The notes below the pieces were generated by a model. It ran no database searches. It saw only the letters and a list, made by a program, of their open reading frames with translations, and was not told where the DNA came from. Shown here piece after piece: positions 35,192 through 43,083 of a DNA stretch of 64,000 nucleotides (the first letter of the stretch is position 1; each line of letters begins with the position of its first letter). A program made the translations under genes and the position numbers. The stretch covers positions 372,001 through 436,000 of the forward strand of contig NZ_JAKCFI010000002.1 of assembly GCF_021412625.1 (NCBI RefSeq), read 5' to 3'. The DNA comes from Myxococcus stipitatus (GTDB lineage: Bacteria > Myxococcota > Myxococcia > Myxococcales > Myxococcaceae).

Positions 35192-35785
35192 TCAGGTATC
35201 GCCGAACAGCTCGCCCATGCGCAGCTGCAGCGCCGAGGCGATCTTGTACAGCGAGGAGATCGACGCGGAGGACTCCGCGCGTTCGATCTGCGAGAGCAGC
35301 GACACGGACAGGCCCGTGCGCCGCGCGAGCTGCTTGAGGGTCAGCTCTTGCGTCTTGCGAGCGTCGCGGATGGTGCGACCGATGGCCCGGTGCAGGTCCG
35401 CCTCCGGGTCCTGCGACAGCCCCTTCTTCTGGAGGGCGTTGCGGACCGCGGTGATGAACTGCTCCGGCTCCATGGGCTTCTTGACGTAGTCCGAAGCCTG
35501 GGCCTTGAGCGAAGCGACCGCGGTGTCCACCGTGGGGTAGGCGGTGGCGACGATGACGGCGACGTCCGTATCGTACTTGCGGATCTGCTCGAGCACCTCG
35601 GTCCCCGACATCTGCGGCATCATCATGTCGAGGATGACGAGGTGGAAGTCGGAGCCACGGAGGATCTCCACCGTCTGCGTGGGGTCCGTCGTGGTCACGA
35701 CCTCATAGCCTTCGCGGGTCAGCACCAGCTTGAGGTAGTCGCAGTTGTCCTGCTCGTCATCAACTACCAGGATGCGAATCTGCAC
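35192..35785 (-). CDS. Response regulator with XRE-type DNA-binding domain
   Basis: A 197-residue two-domain regulator. The N-terminal receiver (1-120) begins IRILVVDDEQD with phospho-acceptor Asp53 (VILDMMMPQMSG) and DYVKKPME with the conserved Lys. The C-terminal Cro/CI-type helix-turn-helix (about 130-195) includes LTLKQLARRTGLSVSLLSQIERAESSAS. Most receivers pair with OmpR, NarL or Fis-type outputs; an XRE output is less common and is known from myxobacteria. GTG at 35785 is chosen for its GGAG ribosome site and because the receiver begins there. No partner histidine kinase lies in the window. Confidence 0.9.
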   Translation of the reverse strand: MQIRILVVDDEQDNCDYLKLVLTREGYEVVTTTDPTQTVEILRGSDFHLVILDMMMPQMSGTEVLEQIRKYDTDVAVIVATAYPTVDTAVASLKAQASDYVKKPMEPEQFITAVRNALQKKGLSQDPEADLHRAIGRTIRDARKTQELTLKQLARRTGLSVSLLSQIERAESSASISSLYKIASALQLRMGELFGDT

Positions 35786-35825
35786 AGCGTCTCCTCGCTG
35801 CAGGTGAACAGCAATCCGGCCAGCA

Positions 35826-35852
35826 CGGGCTCTTTGAGGGGTGGAGAGCCCG
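35826..35852 (-). terminator. Hairpin between FHA gene and response regulator gene
   Basis: Perfect 8-bp stem CGGGCTCT/AGAGCCCG with an 11-base loop, 35 bases downstream (on the - strand) of the FHA gene stop and 41 bases upstream of the regulator start. It suggests that the two - strand genes are not one transcript. Confidence 0.5.
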
Positions 35853-35886
35853 GTGGCACAACACCACCGCATACCATTGTCTGCTG

Positions 35887-37644
35887 CTACTTCCGGCCTT
35901 TCTCGTATTCTTCCAAGTATCCCTTCACGGTTTGGTATCTGGGATGAGTGGGAGGAGCGAGTTCAAGGAAGCTGTTGTAATACTTCGCGCCCTCGGCCGG
36001 CTTGCCATCGCGTGCCAGCGCAGAGCCCAGATAGACGTGGCAGTCCACGTACTTCGGGTTGAGTTCGAGGCACCGTTTGAAGCTCTGTACGGCTTCGCTG
36101 TACTTCTTCTCTCCCAGCCGGGCCTTGCCCTCGTTGAGCGCGGCTTCAACGGGGCTCTCGGCCGCCTTCTCAGTGGGCGCCGGCTTCGGCGAGGCGGTGG
36201 CGACAGGGGGGGCGGCGACGGGCTGGGCAGCCGCCTTGGCCTCGTCCTCTTTCTTCTTGAGCTCCGCGAGCAGCACCCTGCGCTCGCCCTGGAGCCGCTG
36301 CGTCTTGGCCGCACCCTCCAGTGATTCACGCGCTTCGGCGAGCTCGTTGTTCGCGAGCGCGGTCCGGGCGGTGGCCAGCAGCTCCTTGTAGCTCGCCTCG
36401 TTCGTCGCCTCGTTGAAGAGACGCTCCGCTTCCGGGGCCTTGATGCCCTCCAGGGTCGTCTTGGCGCCCTGGAAGTCCCCGCTCTTCATCTCGGCTTCGG
36501 CCTTCGCGAGGAGCTTGGGCACGTCCGGACCCGGAGGCGTGGCCGGCTTCTCCGGCTCTGGCGGAGTCTCCACCGTCTCGGCGGTTTGCGTCGGCGCGGC
36601 CTTGACCTCTTCGGCGGGCGAGGGCTTCGGCTTCTCGACCGGAGGCGCGGGCGGCGTCTCCGCCGGCGGCGTCACCGCGACGACGGGATGGCCCGGCTGC
36701 GTCGCGCCCTGCTCCTGGTGGTTCATCCACCAGACCACGCCTCCGCCACCCAGGAGGACGGCGGCGAGGCTGGCGACGACGAGCAGCTTCGACACGCCGC
36801 CCCCCTCGTTGGCCCCGACATCGTCCGTGGAGTCACCCGCGGCCACGAACCGCAGCTTGACGTGGCCCAGCTCGATGATGTCGCCGCTGTTCAGGGTGGC
36901 CTGGGCGTAGCTCTCGCCGTTGACCGTCATCCCGTTGGCGGACTGCATGTCGATGACGCGCCACTCGCCGGCGTCCTCGCGCACCAGCTTCGCGTGCGTG
37001 CGCGACAGCGAGCGATGATCCAACGTGATGTCGTTGTCATCCGTGCGGCCGATGCGCAGCTCCGTGCGGATGCAGGAGAACTGCTGACCACGCAGCTCGT
37101 CCGGCGTCAGCACCACCAGCTGGGGGGCCTCCTTCTCGTCGAGGTCCACCACCTTGCGGGGGCGATCCGCCTCGACGTGGTCCAACCGGATGATGGAGGT
37201 GGAGTTGCGACGCTTGTCCGCCGAGGCCGGCGTGTGGTCGTTCTCCTGTCCGGGCGCCTCCTCGTCCTGGGTGCTCTCGGACTCGGATTCAGGCTCCGGC
37301 TCCTGTCGGCGCGCCGGGACCTTGGTGGTGATGGCGCCCACCGCGTTCGCGGCGCCTTCGGCCTGGAGCGCCAGGTCGTAGTCGCCGATCTGGATCAGAT
37401 CGCCCTCGTTGAGGGGCGACTGTCCCGCGATGCGCTCGCCGTTGATCCGGGTGCCGTTGTAGCTACCCAGGTCCTCCACTACGACATGGCCGTTCAACCG
37501 CACCAGTCGTGCGTGACGACGAGAGACGTTCCGTTCCGTCAGGCGGATGGTGTTTCCCTCCTGACGGCCAATGGTGATCTCGTCGCGCACGAAGGGAACA
37601 ACGGTCTTGCGCCCCTCGTCGTCTTCGATGATGAGCTTCAGCAC
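35887..37644 (-). CDS. Double FHA-domain membrane protein with TPR tail
   Basis: 585 residues. Two FHA phosphothreonine-binding domains: the first near the N-terminus (ITIGRQEGN, NVSRRHARL, SYNGTRING), the second after a charged linker (LRIGRTDDNDITL, LSRTHAKL, SANGMTVNG). One membrane segment follows (LLVVASLAAVLLGGGGVVWW), then a Pro-rich stretch, helices, and a C-terminal TPR pair (about 500-585). It probably links Ser/Thr kinase signalling to a membrane assembly (inference). The GTG at 37644 is preferred because the FHA domain starts there; ATG 37701 or TTG 37710 would overlap the start of the divergent rhomboid gene. Confidence 0.88.
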   Translation of the reverse strand: MLKLIIEDDEGRKTVVPFVRDEITIGRQEGNTIRLTERNVSRRHARLVRLNGHVVVEDLGSYNGTRINGERIAGQSPLNEGDLIQIGDYDLALQAEGAANAVGAITTKVPARRQEPEPESESESTQDEEAPGQENDHTPASADKRRNSTSIIRLDHVEADRPRKVVDLDEKEAPQLVVLTPDELRGQQFSCIRTELRIGRTDDNDITLDHRSLSRTHAKLVREDAGEWRVIDMQSANGMTVNGESYAQATLNSGDIIELGHVKLRFVAAGDSTDDVGANEGGGVSKLLVVASLAAVLLGGGGVVWWMNHQEQGATQPGHPVVAVTPPAETPPAPPVEKPKPSPAEEVKAAPTQTAETVETPPEPEKPATPPGPDVPKLLAKAEAEMKSGDFQGAKTTLEGIKAPEAERLFNEATNEASYKELLATARTALANNELAEARESLEGAAKTQRLQGERRVLLAELKKKEDEAKAAAQPVAAPPVATASPKPAPTEKAAESPVEAALNEGKARLGEKKYSEAVQSFKRCLELNPKYVDCHVYLGSALARDGKPAEGAKYYNSFLELAPPTHPRYQTVKGYLEEYEKGRK

Positions 37645-37695
37645 GGGTCCGATCCGCGTACAGTCATAGCAGAACGGCCTTTCAACGTACAAGTC

Positions 37696-39321
37696 ATGCA
37701 TCCCCCTCAAAAGACAGGGATTTCTCCCCAGGAGGCGGGACAGGGGGGCCTGTTGTCCATCGGTCGATCGGCCGGACAGGGCGGATCACGTGTATGGCCA
37801 TGGATCACCTTGACCCTCATTTCAGGGCTGGGGGCCATCCATGGGGCGCTGATGACACGGGGCGCGGTGGACGCGGACGCCCTGGTGCGCTGGGGGGCGA
37901 AGGCGGGGCCGCTCATCCTGGAGGTGGGGCAGGGGTGGCGGCTCTTGACGGCCAACCTGCTGCACCGGGACGGGCTCCACCTGGCGCTCAACCTGCTGGT
38001 GCTGGCCGCGGCGGGCGTGGTGCTCGAGCGCACGTGTCGACGGTGGGACTACGTGGCGCTGCTGTGCGTGTCGGGGCTGGCGACCATGTCGGGCTCGCTC
38101 GCCTGGTCTGGCGCCGTGAGCGTGGGGGCCTCGGGACTCGTCTACGGCTGCATCGGCGCGCTGCTCGTGCTGGGGCGGAGGCACCGGCTCGAGCGCGCGT
38201 CGAGGTTGCGCGGGTTCTCGGGGGAGAGCGCGCTGCCCACGGTCCTCGTCTTCCTGTGGATGGGCTGGACGTCGGTGGGGGTCGACAACGCGGGACATCT
38301 GGGCGGGCTGGTGGCGGGGCTGCTGATGGGTTTGTTCCTGGAGCCGCGCGGCGCCGCGTCCCAGGCCCACTCCCTGGCGGGAAGGCCGCTGGTGAGCGTG
38401 GGCGTGGCGCTGGGCGTGGCCGCGCTCGTGGTGGTCGAGCGCTCCGGCTGGCGGGTGGAGCGGGACGACGGCTTCGGGGTCTCCGTGGCGATGCCTCAGG
38501 GCTGGCGCGGGGAACTGGACGGGCAGGGCCGCAGGACGTTCTCCAATGGCCTGGTGGGGCTGGGGCGCGCCACCTTCTCGGCGGAGGCCATCGAGACGGG
38601 CGAGGCGGGGGACGGGCTGTCACAGGCCCGTCACTTCGTGGAGGAGTCGCTCCCGCTCGGCGCGCCGGGGCCGGAGGGGCGGGCGGTGTCGGTGCTGGGG
38701 CCGTCGACCACGCGCGTGGGCGGGCGGGTCGCGCAGCGCCTGCGCGCCGAACTGGCGTCACCCGAGGGGCCCAGGCACCTGCTCGCGCTCTTCGTGCCTC
38801 GGGGCGAGTGGGTGTACCGGCTCGTCTTCACGTGGCCCGCCGAGTGGCCCGAATACCAGGACATCGTCTCGCGCATGGTCGCGGAGCTGCGCTTCGACGA
38901 GCCCTCCGTGCTGCGCGAGGCGCGAGGCCGCGCGCTGTTGACGCCCGGGGCCGCGGGCCCGCAGCGGGAGCTGGGCGGGGTGCTGCGGCGGTTGGGACAG
39001 CCGCGCGAGGCCGTCCTCCCGCTGGCCGAGTCCGTGCGGTTGGCGCCGTCGCACGTGGGCACGCGCGTGGAGCTGGCCCGGGCGCTGCTCGATTCGGGGC
39101 GGGTGGAGGAGGGCTGCCACGCGGCGGACGAGGCCTCGCTCTATGGCCCCTCGGACACGGGCGCGCTGGAGGCGGGCGTGCGCTGCGAGCTGGCCCGGGG
39201 CAGGCTGACCCGGGCCCTGGAGCGGCTGGAGGAAGCGCGCCGCGTGGACCCCCAGGACGCGCGGCTGCGCGCGGCGGAGGCCGCGCTGCGTGGAGTGATG
39301 GAGGCCTCGCGGCGCGAGTAG
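37696..39321 (+). CDS. Rhomboid intramembrane serine protease with TPR C-terminus
   Basis: 541 residues. An N-terminal rhomboid domain with about six membrane helices (42-225) contains the nucleophile Ser146 in VGASGLVYG and His201 in NAGHLGGLVAG, so it should be catalytically active, plus the conserved HLALNLLVL segment. A soluble beta-rich middle region follows (255-415), then TPR-like repeats (420-541). The substrate is unknown. The ATG at 37696 lies in an ATGCAT palindrome shared with a possible start of the divergent FHA gene; a TTG at 37753 with AGGGGGG upstream is an attractive alternative start that shortens the protein by 19 residues. Confidence 0.85.
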   Translation: MHPPQKTGISPQEAGQGGLLSIGRSAGQGGSRVWPWITLTLISGLGAIHGALMTRGAVDADALVRWGAKAGPLILEVGQGWRLLTANLLHRDGLHLALNLLVLAAAGVVLERTCRRWDYVALLCVSGLATMSGSLAWSGAVSVGASGLVYGCIGALLVLGRRHRLERASRLRGFSGESALPTVLVFLWMGWTSVGVDNAGHLGGLVAGLLMGLFLEPRGAASQAHSLAGRPLVSVGVALGVAALVVVERSGWRVERDDGFGVSVAMPQGWRGELDGQGRRTFSNGLVGLGRATFSAEAIETGEAGDGLSQARHFVEESLPLGAPGPEGRAVSVLGPSTTRVGGRVAQRLRAELASPEGPRHLLALFVPRGEWVYRLVFTWPAEWPEYQDIVSRMVAELRFDEPSVLREARGRALLTPGAAGPQRELGGVLRRLGQPREAVLPLAESVRLAPSHVGTRVELARALLDSGRVEEGCHAADEASLYGPSDTGALEAGVRCELARGRLTRALERLEEARRVDPQDARLRAAEAALRGVMEASRRE

Positions 39322-39361
39322 CGGAGGCCGGACGCTCGCGGTGGGGGCGCCCGGCTCCGCT
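39320..39361. terminator. Hairpin spanning both stop codons of a convergent pair
   Basis: Arms AGCGGAGGCCGG (39320-39331) and CCGGCTCCGCT (39351-39361) pair over 11 bp with one bulged G and a 19-base loop. The left arm starts inside the rhomboid stop and the right arm ends in the RNA ligase stop. No U-tract. Confidence 0.5.
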
Positions 39362-40359
39362 CAGTCCTCGTCCTTCAGCAGGAAGTCGTTGTTGATGACC
39401 TTGAACGACAGCCTGCCGCCCAGGGTGGGCGAGTGCCGCTCGACGAGCGGGCGGATGACGATGCCCTCCTTGCGGCTCCGCGTCCCCGCGTAGACGCCCT
39501 GGGCGAGCTCCAGGTAGCGCGCCAGCGTGTGGGGGAACGCGCGCGCCGCCTCCCCCGTGACGACGTGCTCCACCGGCACCGTGCGCAGCCCGTGCCGCGC
39601 GCAGAACGCGATGAAGTCCGCGTGGTCCAGGAAGCGGCCGGTGCGCGTGTCGTGGACGCTGAACACGAACAGGTCCGTCTCCCCGAGCCCCAGCCGGTTC
39701 TTCTGGATGCCCGGGCCGCACAGCTCCCCCTGGATGGCGAAGCCCGGGGGCAGCACCGTGTCCAGCGCGTAGCGCTCCACCATCCGCCACACCGGGTTCG
39801 GCCCCGGCTTCAGCGCCCAGTTGCGCGAGCACGCGACGAGCGGCCCCTCCAGCGGCCGGAAGTACGTCGCGGAGCTCCCATCGAGCTTCGTCGTCACGAA
39901 GAAGTCGTGGCCCCGCAGCTCCTCGAGGACGCCGAGCATCGACTGCAACCGGATTTCGTCCGTCTTCGGCACCGCTCCGGGGAACGGCCCGGCCACGTCG
40001 CGCGCGTCGGAGGGCGTCGGCTCGAACTTCACCACGCCCAGCCGCTCCCGCACGTCCGTGCCCACCGGCGGCGTGTCGCCGTCGAGGATGGACGTCGGCA
40101 GCGCGAGCCCCTGGGACAATACGCCCCTCAGCCTCGCCGTCTTCACGCGGAAGCCCCGGGGCCGGAGGAACTCCGCCCACGGCGCGCCCTCCGGCAGCTG
40201 GCTGTCGATCTCGAAGAAGACGCACGCGTCGCCGGGCGCGAAGTCGCCCTTCGACACCACCACGTCCCAGCCCATCACCCGCGCCTTCTGGATGTTGTCG
40301 GCTCCGGGGATGGGCTCCACGTGGTCGATGTGCTGGATCGAGACGAGCTTTCTCTCCAT
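39361..40359 (-). CDS. ATP-dependent RNA ligase, DraRnl (Rnl5) type
   Basis: A 332-residue nucleotidyltransferase-superfamily ligase. An N-terminal OB-like domain (1-120) precedes the adenylyltransferase domain with motif I KLDG (Lys158 nucleophile), RNW, QGELCGPGIQ, motif III FVFSVHD (231-237), motif IV EGIVIR (298-303) and motif V FKVINN (319-324). The N-terminal OB domain and the length match the Deinococcus RNA ligase group, which seals 3'-OH/5'-phosphate nicks in RNA-containing duplexes and is linked to RNA repair. Start ATG 40359; the first residues MERKLVSIQHIDHVEPIPGA match the typical family start. It is flanked by hairpins and is probably monocistronic. Confidence 0.9.
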   Translation of the reverse strand: MERKLVSIQHIDHVEPIPGADNIQKARVMGWDVVVSKGDFAPGDACVFFEIDSQLPEGAPWAEFLRPRGFRVKTARLRGVLSQGLALPTSILDGDTPPVGTDVRERLGVVKFEPTPSDARDVAGPFPGAVPKTDEIRLQSMLGVLEELRGHDFFVTTKLDGSSATYFRPLEGPLVACSRNWALKPGPNPVWRMVERYALDTVLPPGFAIQGELCGPGIQKNRLGLGETDLFVFSVHDTRTGRFLDHADFIAFCARHGLRTVPVEHVVTGEAARAFPHTLARYLELAQGVYAGTRSRKEGIVIRPLVERHSPTLGGRLSFKVINNDFLLKDED

Positions 40360-40374
40360 GGGACCTGCCTCCTC

Positions 40375-40393
40375 GCCCCGGTGACGCCGGGGC
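40375..40393 (-). terminator. Hairpin downstream of the outer-membrane operon
   Basis: Perfect 7-bp stem GCCCCGG/CCGGGGC with a 5-base loop, about 100 bases past the stop of the - strand gene ending at 40496 and 15 bases upstream of the RNA ligase start. It probably insulates the ligase gene from its neighbour. Confidence 0.45.
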
Positions 40394-40495
40394 TTCCCCG
40401 AGACGTCCCCTGGACTCCGGCCTGACAGCGCGTGGCCGGGGTGACCGTCTCCAGGTCAGCGTGGCAGAGCACCATCCCCCTCGGACAGGTGGTGC

Positions 40496-41374
40496 TCACC
40501 ACCGCGCGCTGAAGGCGCGCACCACGAGCCCCACGCCCACGGTCCACTCGTCCAGTCGCTTCAGCCCGGCGTCGCCGTGGACGTAGGCGCCGGAGAGCCT
40601 CACGGCGATGGGTTGGTCCGCCACCGCGACGAGGATGCGCTCCAGGCTGGCGTCGCCGCGCGCGCGGAACGTCAGGCCTTTCTCCTCCACGTCGCGGCTC
40701 CACCCCGCGAGGCCCGTGGCGCGCAGGGCCCACAAGCCGTCCTCCGTCTCCAGCCCCAGGTCGAACATCATCGACGAGAAGGGCGACAGCTCGTGCGTGG
40801 TGCCTTCGGCCGAGTGGCGCAGCGTGTGGCTCGCCACCGGGCCCAGGCCCAACCACTTCCTCCCCGAGGACGAGCGCAGCGGGTCCACCAGCAACCCCAC
40901 GCGCCCCGTCTCCAGCGTCCAGCCCGGGCCCTCCCACGGCCGGCGCTCCAGGTGCGCCGCGCGCAGCGCGATGGACACGTCGAACGGGAAGGGGATGCGC
41001 ACCGGGCGGGAGGTGGGGACCAGGATGAAGCCCTCCTCCAGGTGGCGGCGCAGCAGGCCGTCGTAGGCGGTGAGGGTGAAGCCCCGCCGGGCTCCGTCCC
41101 ACAGCTCCACCGCGGCCAGCCGGTGGTTGTTGTACCAGGGCGTGGCCTTGCTCTGGCTCGTGCGCCCGGTGCGCAGGTCTAGGCCCGCGCGCAGCGACAG
41201 GGCGCGGTGGCCCTGGCTCATGCGCGTGCCCAGCCCCACCACCAGCCCGTCGCCCGGGTCGAAGCAGGTGGGGAACGACAGCGCGTGGGCGTCCCGGGCC
41301 AGACAGGGCTGCTCGGGCGCGGGGGGCTGCGCGGCCGTCGTGGCCAGCGCCAAGGCGAGTCCGAGCGCGAGCAC
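40496..41374 (-). CDS. Exported beta-rich protein, probable outer-membrane barrel
   Basis: 292 residues with an N-terminal signal peptide (MLALGLALALATTAAQ, start GTG). The mature part alternates short amphipathic strands and turns ending ...RLDEWTVGVGLVVRAFSARW, with an aromatic C-terminal residue as in outer-membrane barrels. Two early Cys may form a disulphide. I do not recognise a family. It starts 3 bases after the stop of the upstream gene, so the two are an operon and may work together. Confidence 0.7.
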   Translation of the reverse strand: MLALGLALALATTAAQPPAPEQPCLARDAHALSFPTCFDPGDGLVVGLGTRMSQGHRALSLRAGLDLRTGRTSQSKATPWYNNHRLAAVELWDGARRGFTLTAYDGLLRRHLEEGFILVPTSRPVRIPFPFDVSIALRAAHLERRPWEGPGWTLETGRVGLLVDPLRSSSGRKWLGLGPVASHTLRHSAEGTTHELSPFSSMMFDLGLETEDGLWALRATGLAGWSRDVEEKGLTFRARGDASLERILVAVADQPIAVRLSGAYVHGDAGLKRLDEWTVGVGLVVRAFSARW

Positions 41375-41377
41375 GGC

Positions 41378-42844
41378 CTAGTCCTTCGCCCGGTCGGCCA
41401 GGGGCGCGTCGCGGCGTGGAGGGGCCCAGAGCGAGAAGCGCAGCCCCGCGGAGGCGGACCACTCCCAGCGGTGGGGCAGCCCCGGGATGTCGTTGCGCCA
41501 CGTGCCCCGCCCGTCCACCACCAGGCTCAGGGGCTGGTCGTTGATGGCCAGCAGGATGAGCTCGTAGCCCGCCTGCACACGCAGTCGCTCGGGCTGGTCG
41601 GGGCGCCCCGCGATTCCGCGCGACAGCAGGAGCTTCTCGGCCTTGGTGGAGAAGCGCAGGTGGTGGAAGCCGTCCCGGTCCAACGTCAGGTCCGCCTCCA
41701 GCACGGCGCCCGGCACGAGCAGGGCGTCGTCGTTCAGGTAGTCGCGCTCCATGCCGGCGCCCGCGCGCAGCCGGACGTAGGAGACCAGGTCCCGCGAGTG
41801 CCACAGATCCAGGGTGCCATGCACCGTGCCCCAGGTGATGAAGCCCGCCTCGATGTCCTCTCGCTCCAGTTGCTCGACGCGCAGCAGTTCGAACCACATG
41901 CCCAGGTTGAGGAAGATGTCGTGCCGCCGGGGCTCGCCGAGGAACGTGGTGATGCGGAACGCCGGGTCGTCGCGCTCGATGCTGAAGTCATAGCGCGCCA
42001 TCGTGAGGTCCACGGACGGCTCTCCCAGCGACACCTCCGTCTCCAGGAAGCGCAGCCGGTGCAGGGTGTTCTCGTTGGAGACGTCCAGCGCGATTCCGAA
42101 GTCCAGGCGCGCGCGGTCCCTCCTTCCCGCGCCGCTGACGGCCGGTGACAGCGGGCTCCAGGCGCCCCCCAGCCAGATGCGCCGGTTCAAGTCGAAGTTG
42201 AACTGCATCACCCTGCCGCGCTCGTCGCGGTACCAGCCCGGCGGAGACTCCGCGATGGCCGCCACGAGCCGGTACGTCCGCAGGAGGTCAGCGGGGACGG
42301 GCGACATGGCCTCCGAGACACAGGCGGAGGTCCGCTCCAGGCGACGGCTCGACTCGACGCCGTCGATGTCCAGCTCCCGGTCCGGCGCGACCAGACAGGT
42401 CCTCGTGGCCTCGTCGCACTGCGCGCGCCACCGTCCGGAGGGGACCTCCGCCGTGGGAGCCAACCGGAGGCACACCGTCGCCTTCGACCAGTTCTGCATC
42501 GGCAGCTCTCCGGAGGCCCCGGACAGGGAGGGCGGGACCGGCAGCGGGAGCTCGGGACGGGGCTCGGGGGGGACCGGCTCGGTCGGGGTCTCCGCCTGCT
42601 GGGCCGGCGGTGATGACTCCGCGGTGGCGCCTGTCGGAGCGCTCTCCTCGTCCTGGTCCGCCAGGGGCACGTCCGAGGGTGGGGTGGCCTCGCCGGGGGG
42701 CTCCTGGGGGAGCCAGCGGCCCAGGCCCGACCGGGGTGTCTCGGAGGGCTGGAAGGCTTCGGCGGGGATGGGCTGGGGGGCCTCCGGGCCCGGCGTCTGG
42801 GCGAGCAGGAGGGCGCACCCAAGGGCCACTGCGGGAACGAGCAT
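41378..42844 (-). CDS. Exported protein with Pro-rich linker and beta-barrel-like C-terminus
   Basis: 488 residues: signal peptide (MLVPAVALGCALLLAQ), a Pro/Glu-rich low-complexity segment (about 18-105), a small two-Cys domain (CLRLAPT...CDEATRTCLVA), then about 300 residues of alternating beta strands ending LRFSLWAPPRRD. GGAGG lies 6 bases before the ATG at 42844. A weak promoter, GGGACA-17-TGTACT, lies upstream on the same strand. It is probably an outer-membrane or periplasmic protein; no family recognised. Its C-terminal half (SASAGLRFSLWA) and that of the next gene (VGVGLVVRAFSARW) end alike, suggesting related barrels. Confidence 0.7.
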   Translation of the reverse strand: MLVPAVALGCALLLAQTPGPEAPQPIPAEAFQPSETPRSGLGRWLPQEPPGEATPPSDVPLADQDEESAPTGATAESSPPAQQAETPTEPVPPEPRPELPLPVPPSLSGASGELPMQNWSKATVCLRLAPTAEVPSGRWRAQCDEATRTCLVAPDRELDIDGVESSRRLERTSACVSEAMSPVPADLLRTYRLVAAIAESPPGWYRDERGRVMQFNFDLNRRIWLGGAWSPLSPAVSGAGRRDRARLDFGIALDVSNENTLHRLRFLETEVSLGEPSVDLTMARYDFSIERDDPAFRITTFLGEPRRHDIFLNLGMWFELLRVEQLEREDIEAGFITWGTVHGTLDLWHSRDLVSYVRLRAGAGMERDYLNDDALLVPGAVLEADLTLDRDGFHHLRFSTKAEKLLLSRGIAGRPDQPERLRVQAGYELILLAINDQPLSLVVDGRGTWRNDIPGLPHRWEWSASAGLRFSLWAPPRRDAPLADRAKD

Positions 42845-42992
42845 GTTGCCTCCGAAACGGGACGGAGGCGGCCAGTACAAGGCCCGTGCCCTCGCCTGTC
42901 CCTCGGGCTTTCGCGGGGTTGGGCGCCACGGGCGTGCAGGCTCCTGCACAATGGCGCGCACCCTTCCTCACGCGCGGGGCCTCTGGCGGAGG

Positions 42993-43021
42993 TCGACCGG
43001 AGGGGGTGGCGGGGGTATAAG
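42993..43021 (+). promoter_or_regulatory. Promoter of glycosyltransferase/ABC operon
   Basis: TCGACC (42993-42998), a 17-base spacer and TATAAG (43016-43021), 63 bases before the GTG at 43084. It is well placed to drive the three coupled genes up to 47113. Confidence 0.5.
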
Positions 43022-43083
43022 GCCGCGTCCTGCCCTCGACACGCAGGCCATCCGCCCGAACCGATTCAAGGAGCCCTCAACCC

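Noticed and set aside
37696-39321. Rhomboid gene product as the protease for the MYXO-CTERM-like signal 6 kb upstream
   Set aside because: MYXO-CTERM processing is assigned to CPBP-family myxosortases, not rhomboids; proximity alone is not evidence.
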